Source: Flabesymbios commensalis (taxonomy: Eukaryota > Annelida > Polychaeta > Terebellida > Flabelligeridae). From it: a DNA stretch of 64,000 nt. The notes under the pieces are model-generated. The model saw nothing but the letters and a program-made list of their open reading frames with translations. It made no database searches and was not told the DNA's origin. Shown piece after piece: positions 54,395-63,593 of this stretch; the stretch's first letter is position 1, and each line of letters begins with the position of its first letter. The translations under genes and the position numbers were made by a program. The DNA is taken from the NCBI GenBank assembly GCA_964017125.1, contig OZ024915.1, positions 72,670,032 to 72,734,031 on the forward strand, read 5' to 3'.

Positions 54395-56088
54395 TTTATC
54401 TGGATTTCTAACGTTATAATTTGGTTGTAATTTATCTGGGTGATAATGATATCATTTGGCTGCCATTTATTATAATATATAACGTTATCATTTGGTTGCC
54501 ATTTATCTTGATATGTAACGGTATTATCTGGTTGTCATCTATCCGGATATGTAACGTTATTATTTGGATGTAATTTAACTGGATGATAACGTTATTGTTT
54601 GGCTGCCATTTATGTTGATATATAACAGTATCATTTGGTTTCCATTTATCTGGATAAATAATGTTATCATTTGATTGCCATTTCTCTGTATATAATAACT
54701 GTTGGTGGATGAGATTCCATGCAGCTTTAATTTGATGTTGTTTTAATTTGTATATAAGATTGCTTGCTGTTACTCACTATCCCATGCACCTCAACATCTG
54801 TCAGATTTGAATACAGTTCTTTCGTTTACTACATTTCGCTAGCTTTTACCTGGATATGCAACGTTATCATTTGGTTGCCATTTATCAGAATATATAACGT
54901 TATCATTTGATTTCAATTTATCTAGATATTTAACGCTATCACTTCTTAATATCATATGTTATATAATGTTATCATTTGGTTGCCATTTCTCTGTTGATAT
55001 TAATCACATCGTTGGTCAGTTGGTGGATGAGGCTTCAGGCAGCTTTAATTTGATGTTGTTTTAATAGGCCCATTCGAGTGACTGTTTTCGTCGTCGACGT
55101 TTTTTCGTTTTGTTATTATCCCACTCGATTGGCTGTTTGATTTTTTCTCGTCGTCGACGAAACGAGACGGGGAAATTCACCGTCAAATTTTTGCTGAATG
55201 ACCCTTGACCTTTGACGTTTTTGACGAAAAAAACGTCGATGACGAAAACAGCCACTCGAATGGGCCTAATGTATATTTAAGATTGCTTGCAGTTATTTAC
55301 TAGCCCATGTATCTCAACAGTCAGATATGAATACAGTACTTTCTTTTACTATATTTTGCCAGTTTCTACCTGGATATGTAACGTTATCATTTGGTTGCCA
55401 TTCATCAGAATATATAACGTCATCATTCGGTTTCCATTTATCAAGATATATAATGTCATCATATGATTGCTATTCATGTGGATATATAACGTTATCATTT
55501 GATTGTAATTTACCTAGATGATAACGTTATCGTTGGGTTGCCATTTATCTGGATGTTTAACTGTAACACTTGCTTGCCATTTAGGCCAGTCCCAAAAAAC
55601 TCACTACTTGCTGGAAAAACTCCCTACTGGAAAAATTTTCAAGATAATTTTGAGAATATGAGTTGTATCAATCAATTTTATCAGCACTTTGCTCCGAACG
55701 TCACATTAATCATCAGTCCATATTCTTGTCCACGATTTTCTGCTTTGAACGTTGTTTCCTTTGCAAACAAAATGACAAACCATAGCCTTATAAAGCTTTG
55801 TGGTCGTTATGAGCAATGCAACGCTGTAAATTTACAAAAATTATTCTTCCTTACTGACAATTTCAACTGCTGTGAAATTTGAAACAAACACATTTTTTAT
55901 TGTGGCCTAATCTCTAAATACGTTATAATTTGCTTGCCGTTTATCCGGATATATGACGTTATCATTTACTTGCCGTTTATCATGATATATGACGTTATCA
56001 TTTACTTGCCGTTTATCATGATATATGACGTTATCATTTACTTGCCGTTTATCTGGATATATGACGTTATCATTTGCTTGCCAATTCC
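54395..56088 (+). repeat. 36-bp minisatellite in three blocks, up to the exon b acceptor
   Basis: Unit: GATATATAACGTTATCATTT GGTTGCCATTTATCTG. Blocks lie at 54395-54990, 55370-55580 and 55925-56088, separated by a MITE (55065-55268), a segment that repeats part of 54700-54860 (ATGAGATTCCATGCAGCTTT / ATGAGGCTTCAGGCAGCTTT) and an unassigned 340-bp insert (55585-55920). The last unit ends six bases before TCCACAG of exon b. Confidence 0.88.
55065..55268. mobile_element. TA-flanked MITE (GGCCCATTCGAGTG ends)
   Basis: GGCCCATTCGAGTGACTGTT, TTCGTCGTCGACGTTTTTTC at left; AAAACGTCGATGACGAAAAC, AGCCACTCGAATGGGCC at right; TA on both sides. An internal TCGTCGTCGACGAAACGAGA block repeats the arm motif. 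Tc1/mariner-like non-autonomous element by target and ends. Confidence 0.85.
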
Positions 56089-56092
56089 ACAG

Positions 56093-56301
56093 CTGTCATG
56101 GCGGATCCCTGAAATTATGGGATGGCTTACGTCAACCCGGAAGACACCCATATCCTCCCAGCGTCCTTTGCAACAACCAAGATGGCGGGCGGATTGACTT
56201 TCTAAAAGTGAGCACAGGAACCAGCGCTGAGATGGAGTTCTTCGCGGAATCAGCCACGCTGGACACTCACCTACAGGCCACCTATAAGTACGTAAATATT
56301 G
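56093..56301 (+). CDS. Multi-CUB protein, exon b: second half of CUB domain 1
   Basis: Acceptor CCAATTCCACAG, donor TTG|GTGAGT (strong consensus). Incoming phase 2 is satisfied by one base (C), then 69 codons without a stop, leaving G (outgoing phase 1). The product reads CHGGSLKLWDG, then PPSVLCNNQDGGRIDF, then LKVSTGTSAEMEFFAES and LQATYKYVNI. This is the classic C-terminal half of a CUB domain: cysteine, L-K-L-W-D-G strand, L-C (fourth cysteine), V-S-T-G turn, hydrophobic E-M-E-F-F strand and the closing A-x-Y-K-Y strand. With exon a the domain has four cysteines, about 115 residues, a normal CUB length. A family B MITE begins 20 bp after the donor. Confidence 0.88.
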
Positions 56302-56320
56302 GTGAGTTTACTAAGTGGAT

Positions 56321-56811
56321 AAACCTTTACAACGCTGAAATATTTTTGTATTAACCATGGAGACCAAAGTTTTTATTTTAATTTGAAATCATCATAAATG
56401 CCTTAGTTCTCTCTTTCTGATTCACTTGAATACATATGTTATGGGTTTACGGCTATTATATTTTTTGTATTCCTTCAGTGCGAGGATCGACTTTAGACGT
56501 CAGGATCTGACGTGTACAGAGTCCGATTCTGACGTCTAAAGTCGATTCCCACGCTGTAAGGGTTAACACGTTGCAATGCTGATATACGTTTGTATGAGCC
56601 ATGGAGACCAAAGGGTTATATTAAATTGGAAATCATCATAAATGTCTTAGTCAGCTCTTTCCGATTCATTTGAATACCTATGTTATGGGTATACGGCTAT
56701 TATATTTTTGTATTTCCTTCAGTGCGGGGATCGACTTTAGACGTCAGGATCTGACGTCTACAGACGTCAGATTCTGACGTCTAAATTCGATCCCCGCACT
56801 GTAAGGGTTAA
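56321..56811 (+). mobile_element. Two tandem family B MITEs sharing a TTAA
   Basis: 56321-56566: AACCTTTACAACGCTGAAAT to CACGCTGTAAGGGTTAA. 56563-56811: TTAACACGTTGCAATGCTGA to CCCGCACTGTAAGGGTTAA. Both have complete core palindromes. Confidence 0.9.
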
Positions 56812-56839
56812 CACATTACATATTAAAATAAAGAGCATT

Positions 56840-57000
56840 AACCCTTAAAGCTCTGAGCTAAAGAATTTAAATTTTCACCAGCTTGAGATTGTGTCTCGCT
56901 ACCGCGACCCATAATTGCAAGTGGCTGAAAAATACTTACACATCTACTATTTGAATTATAATATGTGTTGATATCGCAAATTAATCGCTCATTTCTTCTT
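56840..57000 (-). mobile_element. Family F MITE, truncated
   Basis: TTAACCCTTAAAGCTCTGAG, ATTTTCACCAGCTTGAGATT, GTGTCTCGCTACCGCGACCC, then the arm TTGCAAGTGGCTGAAAAATA. Confidence 0.75.
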
Positions 57001-57039
57001 TAATTGTTCTGGAATACGACCATACATATGACTGGAGCC

Positions 57040-57188
57040 TCAACCCTTAAAGCGCTGGCATATTTTTGTATAAACATAGAGACCAAAAGTTGTATTTTTC
57101 AATTTGAAATCATCATAAATGTCTCAGCTAGTTCTTTCCGATTCATTTGAATACCTATGTTGTGGGTCTACGTGATTCTTAGGGTTAA
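57040..57188 (+). mobile_element. Family B MITE, core deleted
   Basis: CAACCCTTAAAGCGCTGGCA, AACATAGAGACCAAAAG, AATGTCTCAGCTAGTTCTTT, GTTGTGGGTCTACGTGATTC, then TTAGGGTTAA directly. The palindrome is missing. Confidence 0.75.
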
Positions 57189-57224
57189 AAAAACAGTAGA
57201 TTCCATAAAAAGATAGCATTTTAA

Positions 57225-57425
57225 GCGTAAATTTGATCAGATTTGATTAAATTTCCTAATCCGTTTGGTTAGGAGATTAAATAACAGGAATGAAATAGGT
57301 GTTTCAAAAAGATTTGCAAATGTTTGGTCCCAAATTAAACAAATATGAGTAGTTTTTCACCCGCTTGAAGTTGAGTGTCACGGTAGACAACTTCAAGTGC
57401 TGGGTGAAAATGTAAAAAAGATAAC
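57225..57425 (+). mobile_element. Family F MITE
   Basis: CTAATCCGTTTGGTTAGGAG, AGATTTGCAAATGTTTGGTC, TTTTTCACCCGCTTGAAGTT, CACGGTAGACAACTTCAAGT. Confidence 0.8.
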
Positions 57426-57433
57426 AGGTAAGA

Positions 57434-57530
57434 GTCGCCCTAATGCTAATATAATGTTGGGCAACGGTCTCCAATGCTGGCCAAACATTCCACCAGCAAT
57501 TGACCAACGTCGGGTATTCCCTGGGAAAAT
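57434..57530. mobile_element. Family A MITE, diverged
   Basis: AATATAATGTTGGGCAACGG, TCTCCAATGCTGGCCAAACA, end GTCGGGTATTCCCTGGGA. Confidence 0.6.
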
Positions 57531-57566
57531 GTAATAACAGTGATACATTTTGTCCCAAAATAGATG

Positions 57567-57622
57567 TCAGTGATCTGAGAGGTCACTGGCTCAGTCAGTG
57601 ATCTGAGAGGTCACTGGCTCAG
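57567..57622 (+). repeat. Exact 28-bp tandem duplication
   Basis: TCAGTGATCTGAGAGGTCAC TGGCTCAG occurs twice in succession, at the 5' edge of a SINE. Confidence 0.95.
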
Positions 57623-57768
57623 TCTGATTACTTTCATAGTGGAAGGTCGGAGATTGCAGGTTCGCCCCACGCTCTGGCATTTAAGTTTCAAAGAACCAAA
57701 TGTTTCGTCCCGGCTCACTCGTAGAGATTCAGAGCTGTGGGGAGTCTCTGTGCATGGCCTCAGATCGC
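57620..57768 (+). mobile_element. SINE, 5' part
   Basis: GTGGAAGGTCGGAGATTGCA, GGTTCGCCCCACGCTCTGGC, CCCGGCTCACTCGTAGAGAT and the start of head 2. Cut where a different tRNA-derived element begins. Confidence 0.7.
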
Positions 57769-58015
57769 CAGTTAGTGGCTCATTGGTAGAGCTTCTGACT
57801 GTCACGCCAAGCATGCAAGCTTACGGGCTCGAACCCCGCTGATCCTGCGTGGGTTTTTCAGAGAAATATCTTTGTTTCTCCCTTCTCAATGTGACTAGGC
57901 GATCAGGTTGATAGCGGCCCGGTCGAGTTAAGGTTGAAACCAGTGTGGCGACGTTAATTTCGCGCAGGGCCACGCACTGTGCGCTCCTCATCCATTGAAG
58001 GCTCAAACATTAATT
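57769..58015 (+). mobile_element. Second tRNA-derived SINE family
   Basis: GTTAGTGGCTCATTGGTAGA (A-box region) and CTTACGGGCTCGAACCCCGC (B-box) at tRNA spacing, then a tail unrelated to the main SINE (CAATGTGACTAGGCGATCAG, GGTCGAGTTAAGGTTGAAAC, CGCACTGTGCGCTCCTCATC). Single copy here, so the family limits are approximate. Confidence 0.6.
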
Positions 58016-58387
58016 AGCCTATATACATAACGTATCTGAAATTAGATTTCAAGACATATTTTTCAACTCACTGGTGAAGAGGGGGGGGGGGGTCACAGGG
58101 GTCAGTTGACCCTCCATTATGTAGCCCAGTCCACTTATTGTACCCCTTTTCAGCCCAGCTCATCTATTATGCCTTTTTTATATTCTGGTTACTGTTTGGT
58201 GACCCTGCCCTTTTTTCACCCTGGATCCGCCCCTGCGATTCGGTTATTATCAACCCATACTTTATTTGATGTCATAACAACGTTATTTCTCGTTGCAATA
58301 GATGCGACTGAAACATGTACAAAATTTGACTCTTATATTCGTATTGTACTGCTGTTTATTTAAATACAACATGATGACTTGTGTTAA
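58016..58387. other. G run and hAT-like edge
   Basis: 58080-58093 is a poly-G run; CACCCTGGATCCGCCCCTGC (58217) resembles the GTGGATCCAGG end motif at 41150. No gene seen. Confidence 0.45.
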
Positions 58388-58630
58388 AAACGTATGCACA
58401 CGCTATAATGTCAAAGTTATAATTATACAATAGCGTGTGTTTGGAGGTGATTATGTTCATTTGAGAACTGACTTGTGAGAGTTGATCACGACCAGGGTGA
58501 TTTGAAAACCGAGCCGAAGGCGAGGTTTTCAAATCACCCTGTGTGTGATCAACTCTCGCAAGAAGGTTCTCAAATTAACATAATTGCCGACAAAATGCAC
58601 GCTATTACTATTATTACTATCATACACAAC
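58388..58630. mobile_element. Fold-back element with GAAGGCGAG loop
   Basis: Nested inverted arms: TTATGTTCATTTGAGAAC / GTTCTCAAATTAACATAA, GAGAGTTGATCAC / GTGATCAACTCTC, and GGGTGATTTGAAAACC / GGTTTTCAAATCACCC around GAGCCGAAGGCGA. Outer ACACGCTATAATG / CACGCTATTACT flank it. Confidence 0.8.
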
Positions 58631-59187
58631 GTCCATGTAGACCTAAGCCTATAATTAACAATAAAGATGAAATTAGTGGGATAGACCTACCAGTTGGATG
58701 GTTATAAATAGGACCATCTGGATGGCCCTACTGAACTCCATCCCCTTTATGATGTTGATTCTGCGACTGTAGCCTTACAATATAATATGAGGTGATGCAG
58801 TCAATGACTGCAGTTGTGGGCCTAGCCTATGTTAGTCATCAAGCGCTAGTTTAGTCTGCCTGCAGGTCACGCGTGTGTACACGCAGTGTACAGGTGTACG
58901 CACTGATATACTGCTGAGTAGCCTGATCAGAGCTCGGCGGCCCACGTGACACTCGTTTGATTCTGCCTTTAGACCAGAAGTGTCAAATGTAATTTAAAAC
59001 CTCTGATACCCCTGTTACGTTATTAGCACATGGCCAAATTGGTGTTATGAGAGCACTACAACCTCCTATGTGGTAATAATTAATTTTTGAGCCTTTCAGC
59101 TGTTGGCACTTGTTTGACAAGCAACCGTTTACATATTAATTTCACTAGCGGAGCTCAAGGGACCATTTACGCCCTGTTGTTGACCAT
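58631..59187. other. Single-copy-looking sequence, no exon found
   Basis: Free of the local families. GTGTACACGCAGTGTACAGG (58876) is a small repeat. Lies within the intron between exons b and c; a conserved regulatory segment is possible but not shown. Confidence 0.35.
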
Positions 59188-59335
59188 TAATCCTCACAAC
59201 GCTGAAATATTTTTGTATAAACCCTGGAGACGAAAGGGGCTTTTAAATTTGAAGTCATCATAAATGTTTCAGTTAGCTCTTTCCGCTTCATTTGAATACC
59301 TATGTTATAAATATTTTACTCTTTCGTGAGCATGT
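59188..59335 (+). mobile_element. Family B MITE, core deleted
   Basis: TTAATCCTCACAACGCTGAA, ACCCTGGAGACGAAAGGG, GTTTCAGTTAGCTCTTTCCG, TTTTACTCTTTCGTGAG. Confidence 0.8.
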
Positions 59336-59369
59336 ATGCTGATAATAATATTTGTTTTTCTGCTGAATT

Positions 59370-59591
59370 ATTTGTTTATTGCTATTTTTCATTCATTTGA
59401 GGCTGGAATAGCTAACGCAATTTCCAGCTTCTAATGACAAAAAACATATATCTATGAAAAAATTGACATCTCCAATATTGCATAATTAACTAAGCATCCA
59501 TCATAAACTATTTTATCAAATTTAGTAATATTCCTATTCAACTAAAACATGCTTGAATATTATATACGGGCGTAGCAGCACAGGGTTTAAT
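59370..59591 (+). mobile_element. Family E MITE
   Basis: TTTTTCATTCATTTGAGGCT, GGAATAGCTAACGCAATTTC, CAGCTTCTAATGAC, then a right part shared with 27800-28015, ending GCAGCACAGGGTTTAA. Confidence 0.78.
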
Positions 59592-59673
59592 TTAAGCCAG
59601 ACATTTCTTAATTATGCAGCAGTGTCTTTTCTCATGTATGCTGATAATATTATCTGTTTCCTTCTATGTCCAG

Positions 59674-59736
59674 AGCTGGAGTCAGCCTTGCAGCCAAAAC
59701 AGATGGATCACTCCATGCGACCAGAGCCAGGGTCAG
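59674..59736 (+). CDS. Multi-CUB protein, exon c: inter-domain linker (63 bp)
   Basis: Acceptor TCCTTCTATGTCCAG, donor CAG|GTAAGT. Two bases complete a glutamate codon with exon b, 20 codons follow (LESALQPKQMDHSMRPEPGS), and one base passes to exon d; phases match on both sides. The peptide is polar, proline-containing and without cysteines, as expected for a linker between extracellular domains. With only 63 bp the exon rests on position, splice sites, phase and reading frame rather than on homology. If it were skipped, exon b would join exon d in the same frame, because 63 is a multiple of 3, so alternative inclusion is possible. Confidence 0.6.
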
Positions 59737-59851
59737 GTAAGTCAGCTGGCGAATTAGCTCTTTAAATCCAAACGCATCATTTTGTATACCTGAGCTCTAG
59801 CTAACATCACTAACTACTAAACGTCTAGAAACTGCCTTGAAACAAATTCAC

Positions 59852-60101
59852 TTAACCCTTTCAAGCCTAAATTTATCATTGTCATCTTCATCCACTACAA
59901 GCCGCGAATTGCTGTCGCAATTCTCGACTTGTAGTGGATGAAGATGATTTGATGTGGCTTAAAAATTAAAGACAATCACCATGTATTGGTAAACCAGTTC
60001 CATGGAAATTTTCTTTCTAAAACTCTTGGTTGTAGGAAAATACAGTCTGTTTTCAGGGATGTAAAATGATGCTTTAATGCATCGTGAGGGCTTAAAGGAT
60101 T
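59852..60101 (+). mobile_element. Family C TTAA-type MITE
   Basis: TTAACCCTTTCAAGCCTAAA at left, hairpin TCATCCACTACAAGCCGCGA / TCGACTTGTAGTGGATGA around ATTGCTGTCGCAAT, right part GCATCGTGAGGGCTTAAAGG. Confidence 0.9.
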
Positions 60102-60311
60102 ATGGGAAAAGTGAACATTATTTTTGATTCACACTGTTTTACATAATTATGTAGCTATAATTTTTACTCACTTGAAGTGAGTAAAAAAACTTAGCGCTTC
60201 GAACCTCACCTTTTACAACTGATGCCCGAGTTACTTTCCTACACTTAGTTATAAAACGACATTTTACATGAAACTGTTTTAAAAATGTATCTAACTTAAT
60301 TGTCCCCTAGG

Positions 60312-60382
60312 CCTACTTCATGTCATCTTCATCGAATACAAATCGCGAATCGTGACAGCGATTCGCGGCTTGTCGTGGATAA
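60312..60382 (+). mobile_element. Family C hairpin fragment
   Basis: CATCTTCATCGAATACAAAT, CGCGAATCGTGACAGCGATT, CGCGGCTTGTCGTGGAT. Confidence 0.65.
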
Positions 60383-60647
60383 CAATTCCAATGGTAAATT
60401 TGGACTTCATGCCCCGTATTTCATATTTGATTATTTTTGGAATATTTTTAACGCATTACAATTTATAGTCCATGGCAATAAAGACCCTCTGGACTTTTAC
60501 TTGGGTACTTACTAATTAAAATTGGGCATATTCAATCAATCATATCCGCAAACGGTCAAATGGATTACATATAGGGCCTAATATAGACAGCATACTAGAA
60601 TCATCTATTCACACTCCCAACAAAGGAGCTGCCACAGGTCGAAGATT

Positions 60648-60886
60648 AACTCTTTAACCGCCAAATTATTCAATCTGAATTTTCACCCACTTGAAGTTGT
60701 GTCTCGCTGACGCGATCCACAACTTCAAGTGAGTGAACATTATTCAGATGTGACAAAATGGAGGTCAACTGTTTTCAAATATTGCTGATTGATGTCACAT
60801 TTTATCATGTTTAAAAGGTGGTACTTAATGTGCTAATAAAAAATGAAAACCCGAATATATGCGGCACTGGCGGTTAAAAGATTAAA
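60648..60886 (-). mobile_element. Family F variant, full length
   Basis: AACTCTTTAACCGCCAAATT at left and CTGGCGGTTAAAAGATTAA at right; hairpin TTTTCACCCACTTGAAGTTG / ACAACTTCAAGTGAGTG around CTCGCTGACGCGATC. Inverted, near full-length match to 50563-50799. Confidence 0.85.
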
Positions 60887-61216
60887 GCCGTATACAGCAT
60901 CCATTATACGCCGCCGATCCCTGTGGGAGTCTGGGTCATGAAAAAGGCATCTACTGATGCTAAAAAAGCTCGAACAGTGTGCTCCGATGAGCTTATTTTG
61001 GCGCGGGAGATTTAATGTCAGCAAGTATTTGGATTTGATAGTCTAGGAATGGTGGCATCGTGTCAGATGAGAGTTGTGCCAACTTCACCATCATAAAAAA
61101 GTAATTCATTGATATTCAAGAGCACTAGACATCCGATGAACTTGTAATCAGTCCACGTTGTATGTTGAGGACAACTCGAGATGTGTGCTCACTCCCACGT
61201 GCTTCTTTTGACAGGG
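60887..61216. other. No gene recognised
   Basis: Single-copy-looking sequence between a family F copy and a SINE. Confidence 0.4.
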
Positions 61217-61529
61217 GCGGGGGCCCTAGGGTAGTGGTTAGCACCGCTGCCTTTCACGCCAGAGTCCGGGGTTCGGTTCCCGGTCTCGGCGGTTTGAAAG
61301 AAACAAAATTGTTTCTTCCCCATCCACGTGTGAAAGTTAGTATTGTGGGGAGCCTCCGTGACCGAGAGGTAGCGTGCTCGGCCTCAGACCGCCAGGGCTC
61401 GAATTTCGAATCCTGTGTCTGGAGGACAGTGTCATCTCAATCATCTCACCATCCTCAGGAGGTTCTCCTGGCCCAGTTTAGCCTATATGTGCACAAAGGT
61501 GGCCTAAAGCCCGATTCATTTCATTTCAT
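61217..61529 (+). mobile_element. Dimeric SINE, complete, exact 14-bp target duplication
   Basis: Reference copy. Head 1: CCTAGGGTAGTGGTTAGCAC and CCGGGGTTCGGTTCCCGG (A and B boxes; the anticodon-arm region GCCTTTCACGCC resembles tRNA-Glu). Linker with CTTCCCCATCCACGTGTGAA. Head 2: CTCCGTGACCGAGAGGTAGC and GGGCTCGAATTTCGAATCC. Core: GCCCAGTTTAGCCTATATGT, GCACAAAGGTGGCCTAAAGC. Tail: ATTTC repeats. TTCTTTTGACAGGG at 61203-61216 and 61530-61543 is identical, so this is a recent insertion. Confidence 0.95.
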
Positions 61530-61599
61530 TTCTTTTGACAGGGATGACTTGATCACAGAATTACAAGGATTTTATGGATTTGAAAATTTGAAAGCGACT

Positions 61600-61690
61600 G
61601 GTTCTGTTTTGGCTTAGCGGCGTAGACGGTGGCCCAACACAGAACCAGACAGAACCAGCGAGTTGAACCAGACAGAACCAGCGAGTTGGT
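61600..61690. mobile_element. Family A core with duplicated edge
   Basis: TGGTTCTGTTTTGGCTTAGC, GGCGTAGACGGTGGCCCAAC, then ACAGAACCAGCGAGTTG twice. Confidence 0.6.
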
Positions 61691-61705
61691 TTGTTAACCG
61701 TTATA

Positions 61706-61922
61706 GTGGGGGGGGGGGACCGACTTTAGACGTCAGAATCTGACGTCTACAAACTAAAGGCAGTCTCCGCAATGAAAAAAAAATATATGGCCGTAAACCC
61801 ATAACATAGGTATTCATATAAAGCGGAAAGAGCTAACTAAGGTATTTATAAAGATTTCAAATTGAAAAAAACCCTTTGATTTCCATGGTTTATAAAAAAA
61901 TATTTCGGGATTGTAAGGGTTG
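61706..61922 (-). mobile_element. Family B MITE
   Basis: Preceded by a G run; GACCGACTTTAGACGTCAGA, CCGTAAACCCATAACATAGG, AAAGAGCTAACTAAGGTATT, end CGGGATTGTAAGGGTT. Confidence 0.8.
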
Positions 61923-62054
61923 AATGACGGGTATCTTTGACAGGCACTACTCAATCCCACGTTGACTGTTGTACACCGCTAGAATCCCACGAGCTCTTAT
62001 TGACACAAATGATTTGATCAGAGAATTAGAGGGATTTGGTGGATTTGTGAATTT

Positions 62055-62112
62055 GACAGCACGTTCGGTCAGTGTTGGGCCAGCGTTGTAGACGATGGCC
62101 CAACAAACAACC
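62055..62112. mobile_element. Family A core
   Basis: GGTCAGTGTTGGGCCAGCGT, TGTAGACGATGGCCCAACAA. Confidence 0.6.
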
Positions 62113-62355
62113 ATTCATTTGCACAGTGGTAAACTTTTGGTAGCTAAGTTATTTATAAAAATACATTTTCGCCCAATCTTGCGATACTAAATCTTCAAGT
62201 GAGTTAAAAGTATTCAGATCTGTCGAATTGGAGGCCATGTTGTTTTCCAATTTTACAGTTCTGAAGCATACTTCACATTCAAAAGAAGTTTTTTTTGAAG
62301 TGATAATCAAAATGTTGAATACTAGTAGGCCTATTTCCGTACTTAGCAATGAATA

Positions 62356-62536
62356 GATATTAACCTAATATTGGATTAATGTTGCGCCACTGTCCAGGAC
62401 GGTGGCCCAACATTCAGCCAATATTGGGCCAATATCTCGTGTTTGCTGAACCAATCTTGGTTTAATGTGGGGTCACCGTCTACGACGCTGGCCCAACATT
62501 AAACCAATATTGGGCCAATATCTCGTGTTTGCTGGG
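62356..62536. mobile_element. Two adjacent family A MITEs abutting exon d
   Basis: 62356-62448: AACCTAATATTGGATTAATG, CCACTGTCCAGGACGGTGGC, end CAATATCTCGTGTTTGCTG. 62449-62536: AACCAATCTTGGTTTAATGT, ACCGTCTACGACGCTGGCCC, end CAATATCTCGTGTTTGCTGG. The right thirds are identical. Confidence 0.85.
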
Positions 62537-62574
62537 ATCTTTCACAGGTCCACTTGTTATCTCTGATGTTGCAG

Positions 62575-62779
62575 CTTCTGTATGCACCTGGGTGATAGTG
62601 CTGGATGAATGTGGAAACGAGTGCTCCATCGTCTCCCCGGGGTATCCCGGCACCTACCCCCCAAACATGGAGTGTTTCTACCGGGTCACCAGCAGGAGCG
62701 CTAACTCCATTGTCCAGCTCAAGTTCAGCGGCACCTCAGCCGGCGGCAAGCCCAGGGAATTCCACATCCGCCATGGCAC
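62575..62779 (+). CDS. Multi-CUB protein, exon d: first half of CUB domain 2
   Basis: Acceptor CTCTGATGTTGCAG, donor GGCAC|GTAAGT. Two bases complete an alanine codon with exon c, then 67 codons, leaving AC (phase 2, the same phase at which CUB1 is split). Product: SVCTWVIVLDECGNECSIVS, then PGYPGTYPPNMECFYRVTSR, then SIVQLKFSG and EFHIRHG. IVSPGYPGTYPPNMECFYRV is a textbook CUB motif (SPxYPxxYPxxxxCxYxI) and VQLKFSG the following strand. A second in-frame acceptor 27 bp upstream (CTTTCACAG ending at 62547) would add nine residues (GPLVISDVA region). The family is extracellular; multi-CUB proteins such as SOL-1/Neto, tolloid and cubilin types share this layout, but I cannot choose among them. 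The rest of the domain lies beyond the window or was not found in the last 1.2 kb. Confidence 0.9.
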
Positions 62780-62992
62780 GTAAGTCATTACGTCATCATG
62801 ATGGAAACGAGGCCATGGGTACTTTCTGAACATTGCAGAAACTGTGCGCATAATTTAGCATGTTTAAGAAATGTCATCAGGCAATATGTTTTTTCTGTAT
62901 CTAGTCTATTTGTTGGCGTAAAATGTTCTAAATAATATACATGGCATAGAACCAGCTAGCAATATTATATCCCGAAGATTGAATATATTGCA

Positions 62993-63169
62993 TACTGTAG
63001 ATCTGGTAATACTCGCGAGGTTTTAATTTTCGCAAATTTACGCGAATTTAATATTATGAGCGCTACCTATTATCGAAATCGATAATTCGCGAATTCTAGA
63101 CTTCGTAAAAGTCCACAAATCACAAATTTGCGGGAATCTAAACACGCGAATATCACCGGATCTACTGTA
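62993..63169. mobile_element. Family I MITE, copy 2
   Basis: TACTGTAGATCTGGTAATAC at left, GAATATCACCGGATCTACTG TA at right, CGCGAA-rich interior with ATCGAAATCGATAATTCGCG at the centre. Confidence 0.85.
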
Positions 63170-63279
63170 TATGACACCTGAACAGTTTTGTTCAAGCTAA
63201 GCGAAGAAGGCGCAGGTAACGAGTTAATTAAAAGATTTATAAGTTTTACCCGCCTTTGTGATTTTAATCGTTCGACACA

Positions 63280-63517
63280 TTAAACCTTTCAAGCCTGGAT
63301 TTACCATTGTCATCTTCATTCACTACAAGCCACGAATTGCTGTCGCAATTCGCGACTTGTAGTGAATGAAGATGACTTGAAGCTGATGAAAAATAAAAAA
63401 AAATAGTGTTATTTTTAAGACAGTGCCACTAAAATTGTCGCTCTAAAACCACTAGTTGTAGGAAAATAAGAGATGCAAGATGATGCTTTGAGAAATCGTC
63501 AGGGCTTAAAGGGTTAA
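63280..63517 (+). mobile_element. Family C TTAA-type MITE, both ends
   Basis: TTAAACCTTTCAAGCCTGGA at left and CAGGGCTTAAAGGGTTAA at right; hairpin TCATTCACTACAAGCCACGA / GACTTGTAGTGAATGA around ATTGCTGTCGCAAT. Confidence 0.9.
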
Positions 63518-63593
63518 ACCACCAAAACCGCGCAGCAAGTGATATGCAGAGGGTCAATCAATTCCATGGCTTACCTTGCTGGACATGGTTTTT

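Noticed and set aside
55499-55882. 127-codon plus-strand frame
   Set aside because: It starts in the 36-bp satellite and continues through an unassigned insert; no domain features, no splice signals, and no phase fit with exon b.
61217-61290. Genuine tRNA genes at the SINE heads (also 4635, 13330, 33530, 57770, 51655)
   Set aside because: Promoter boxes are present, but clover-leaf pairing is incomplete and each is embedded in a dispersed element with a shared core and tail.
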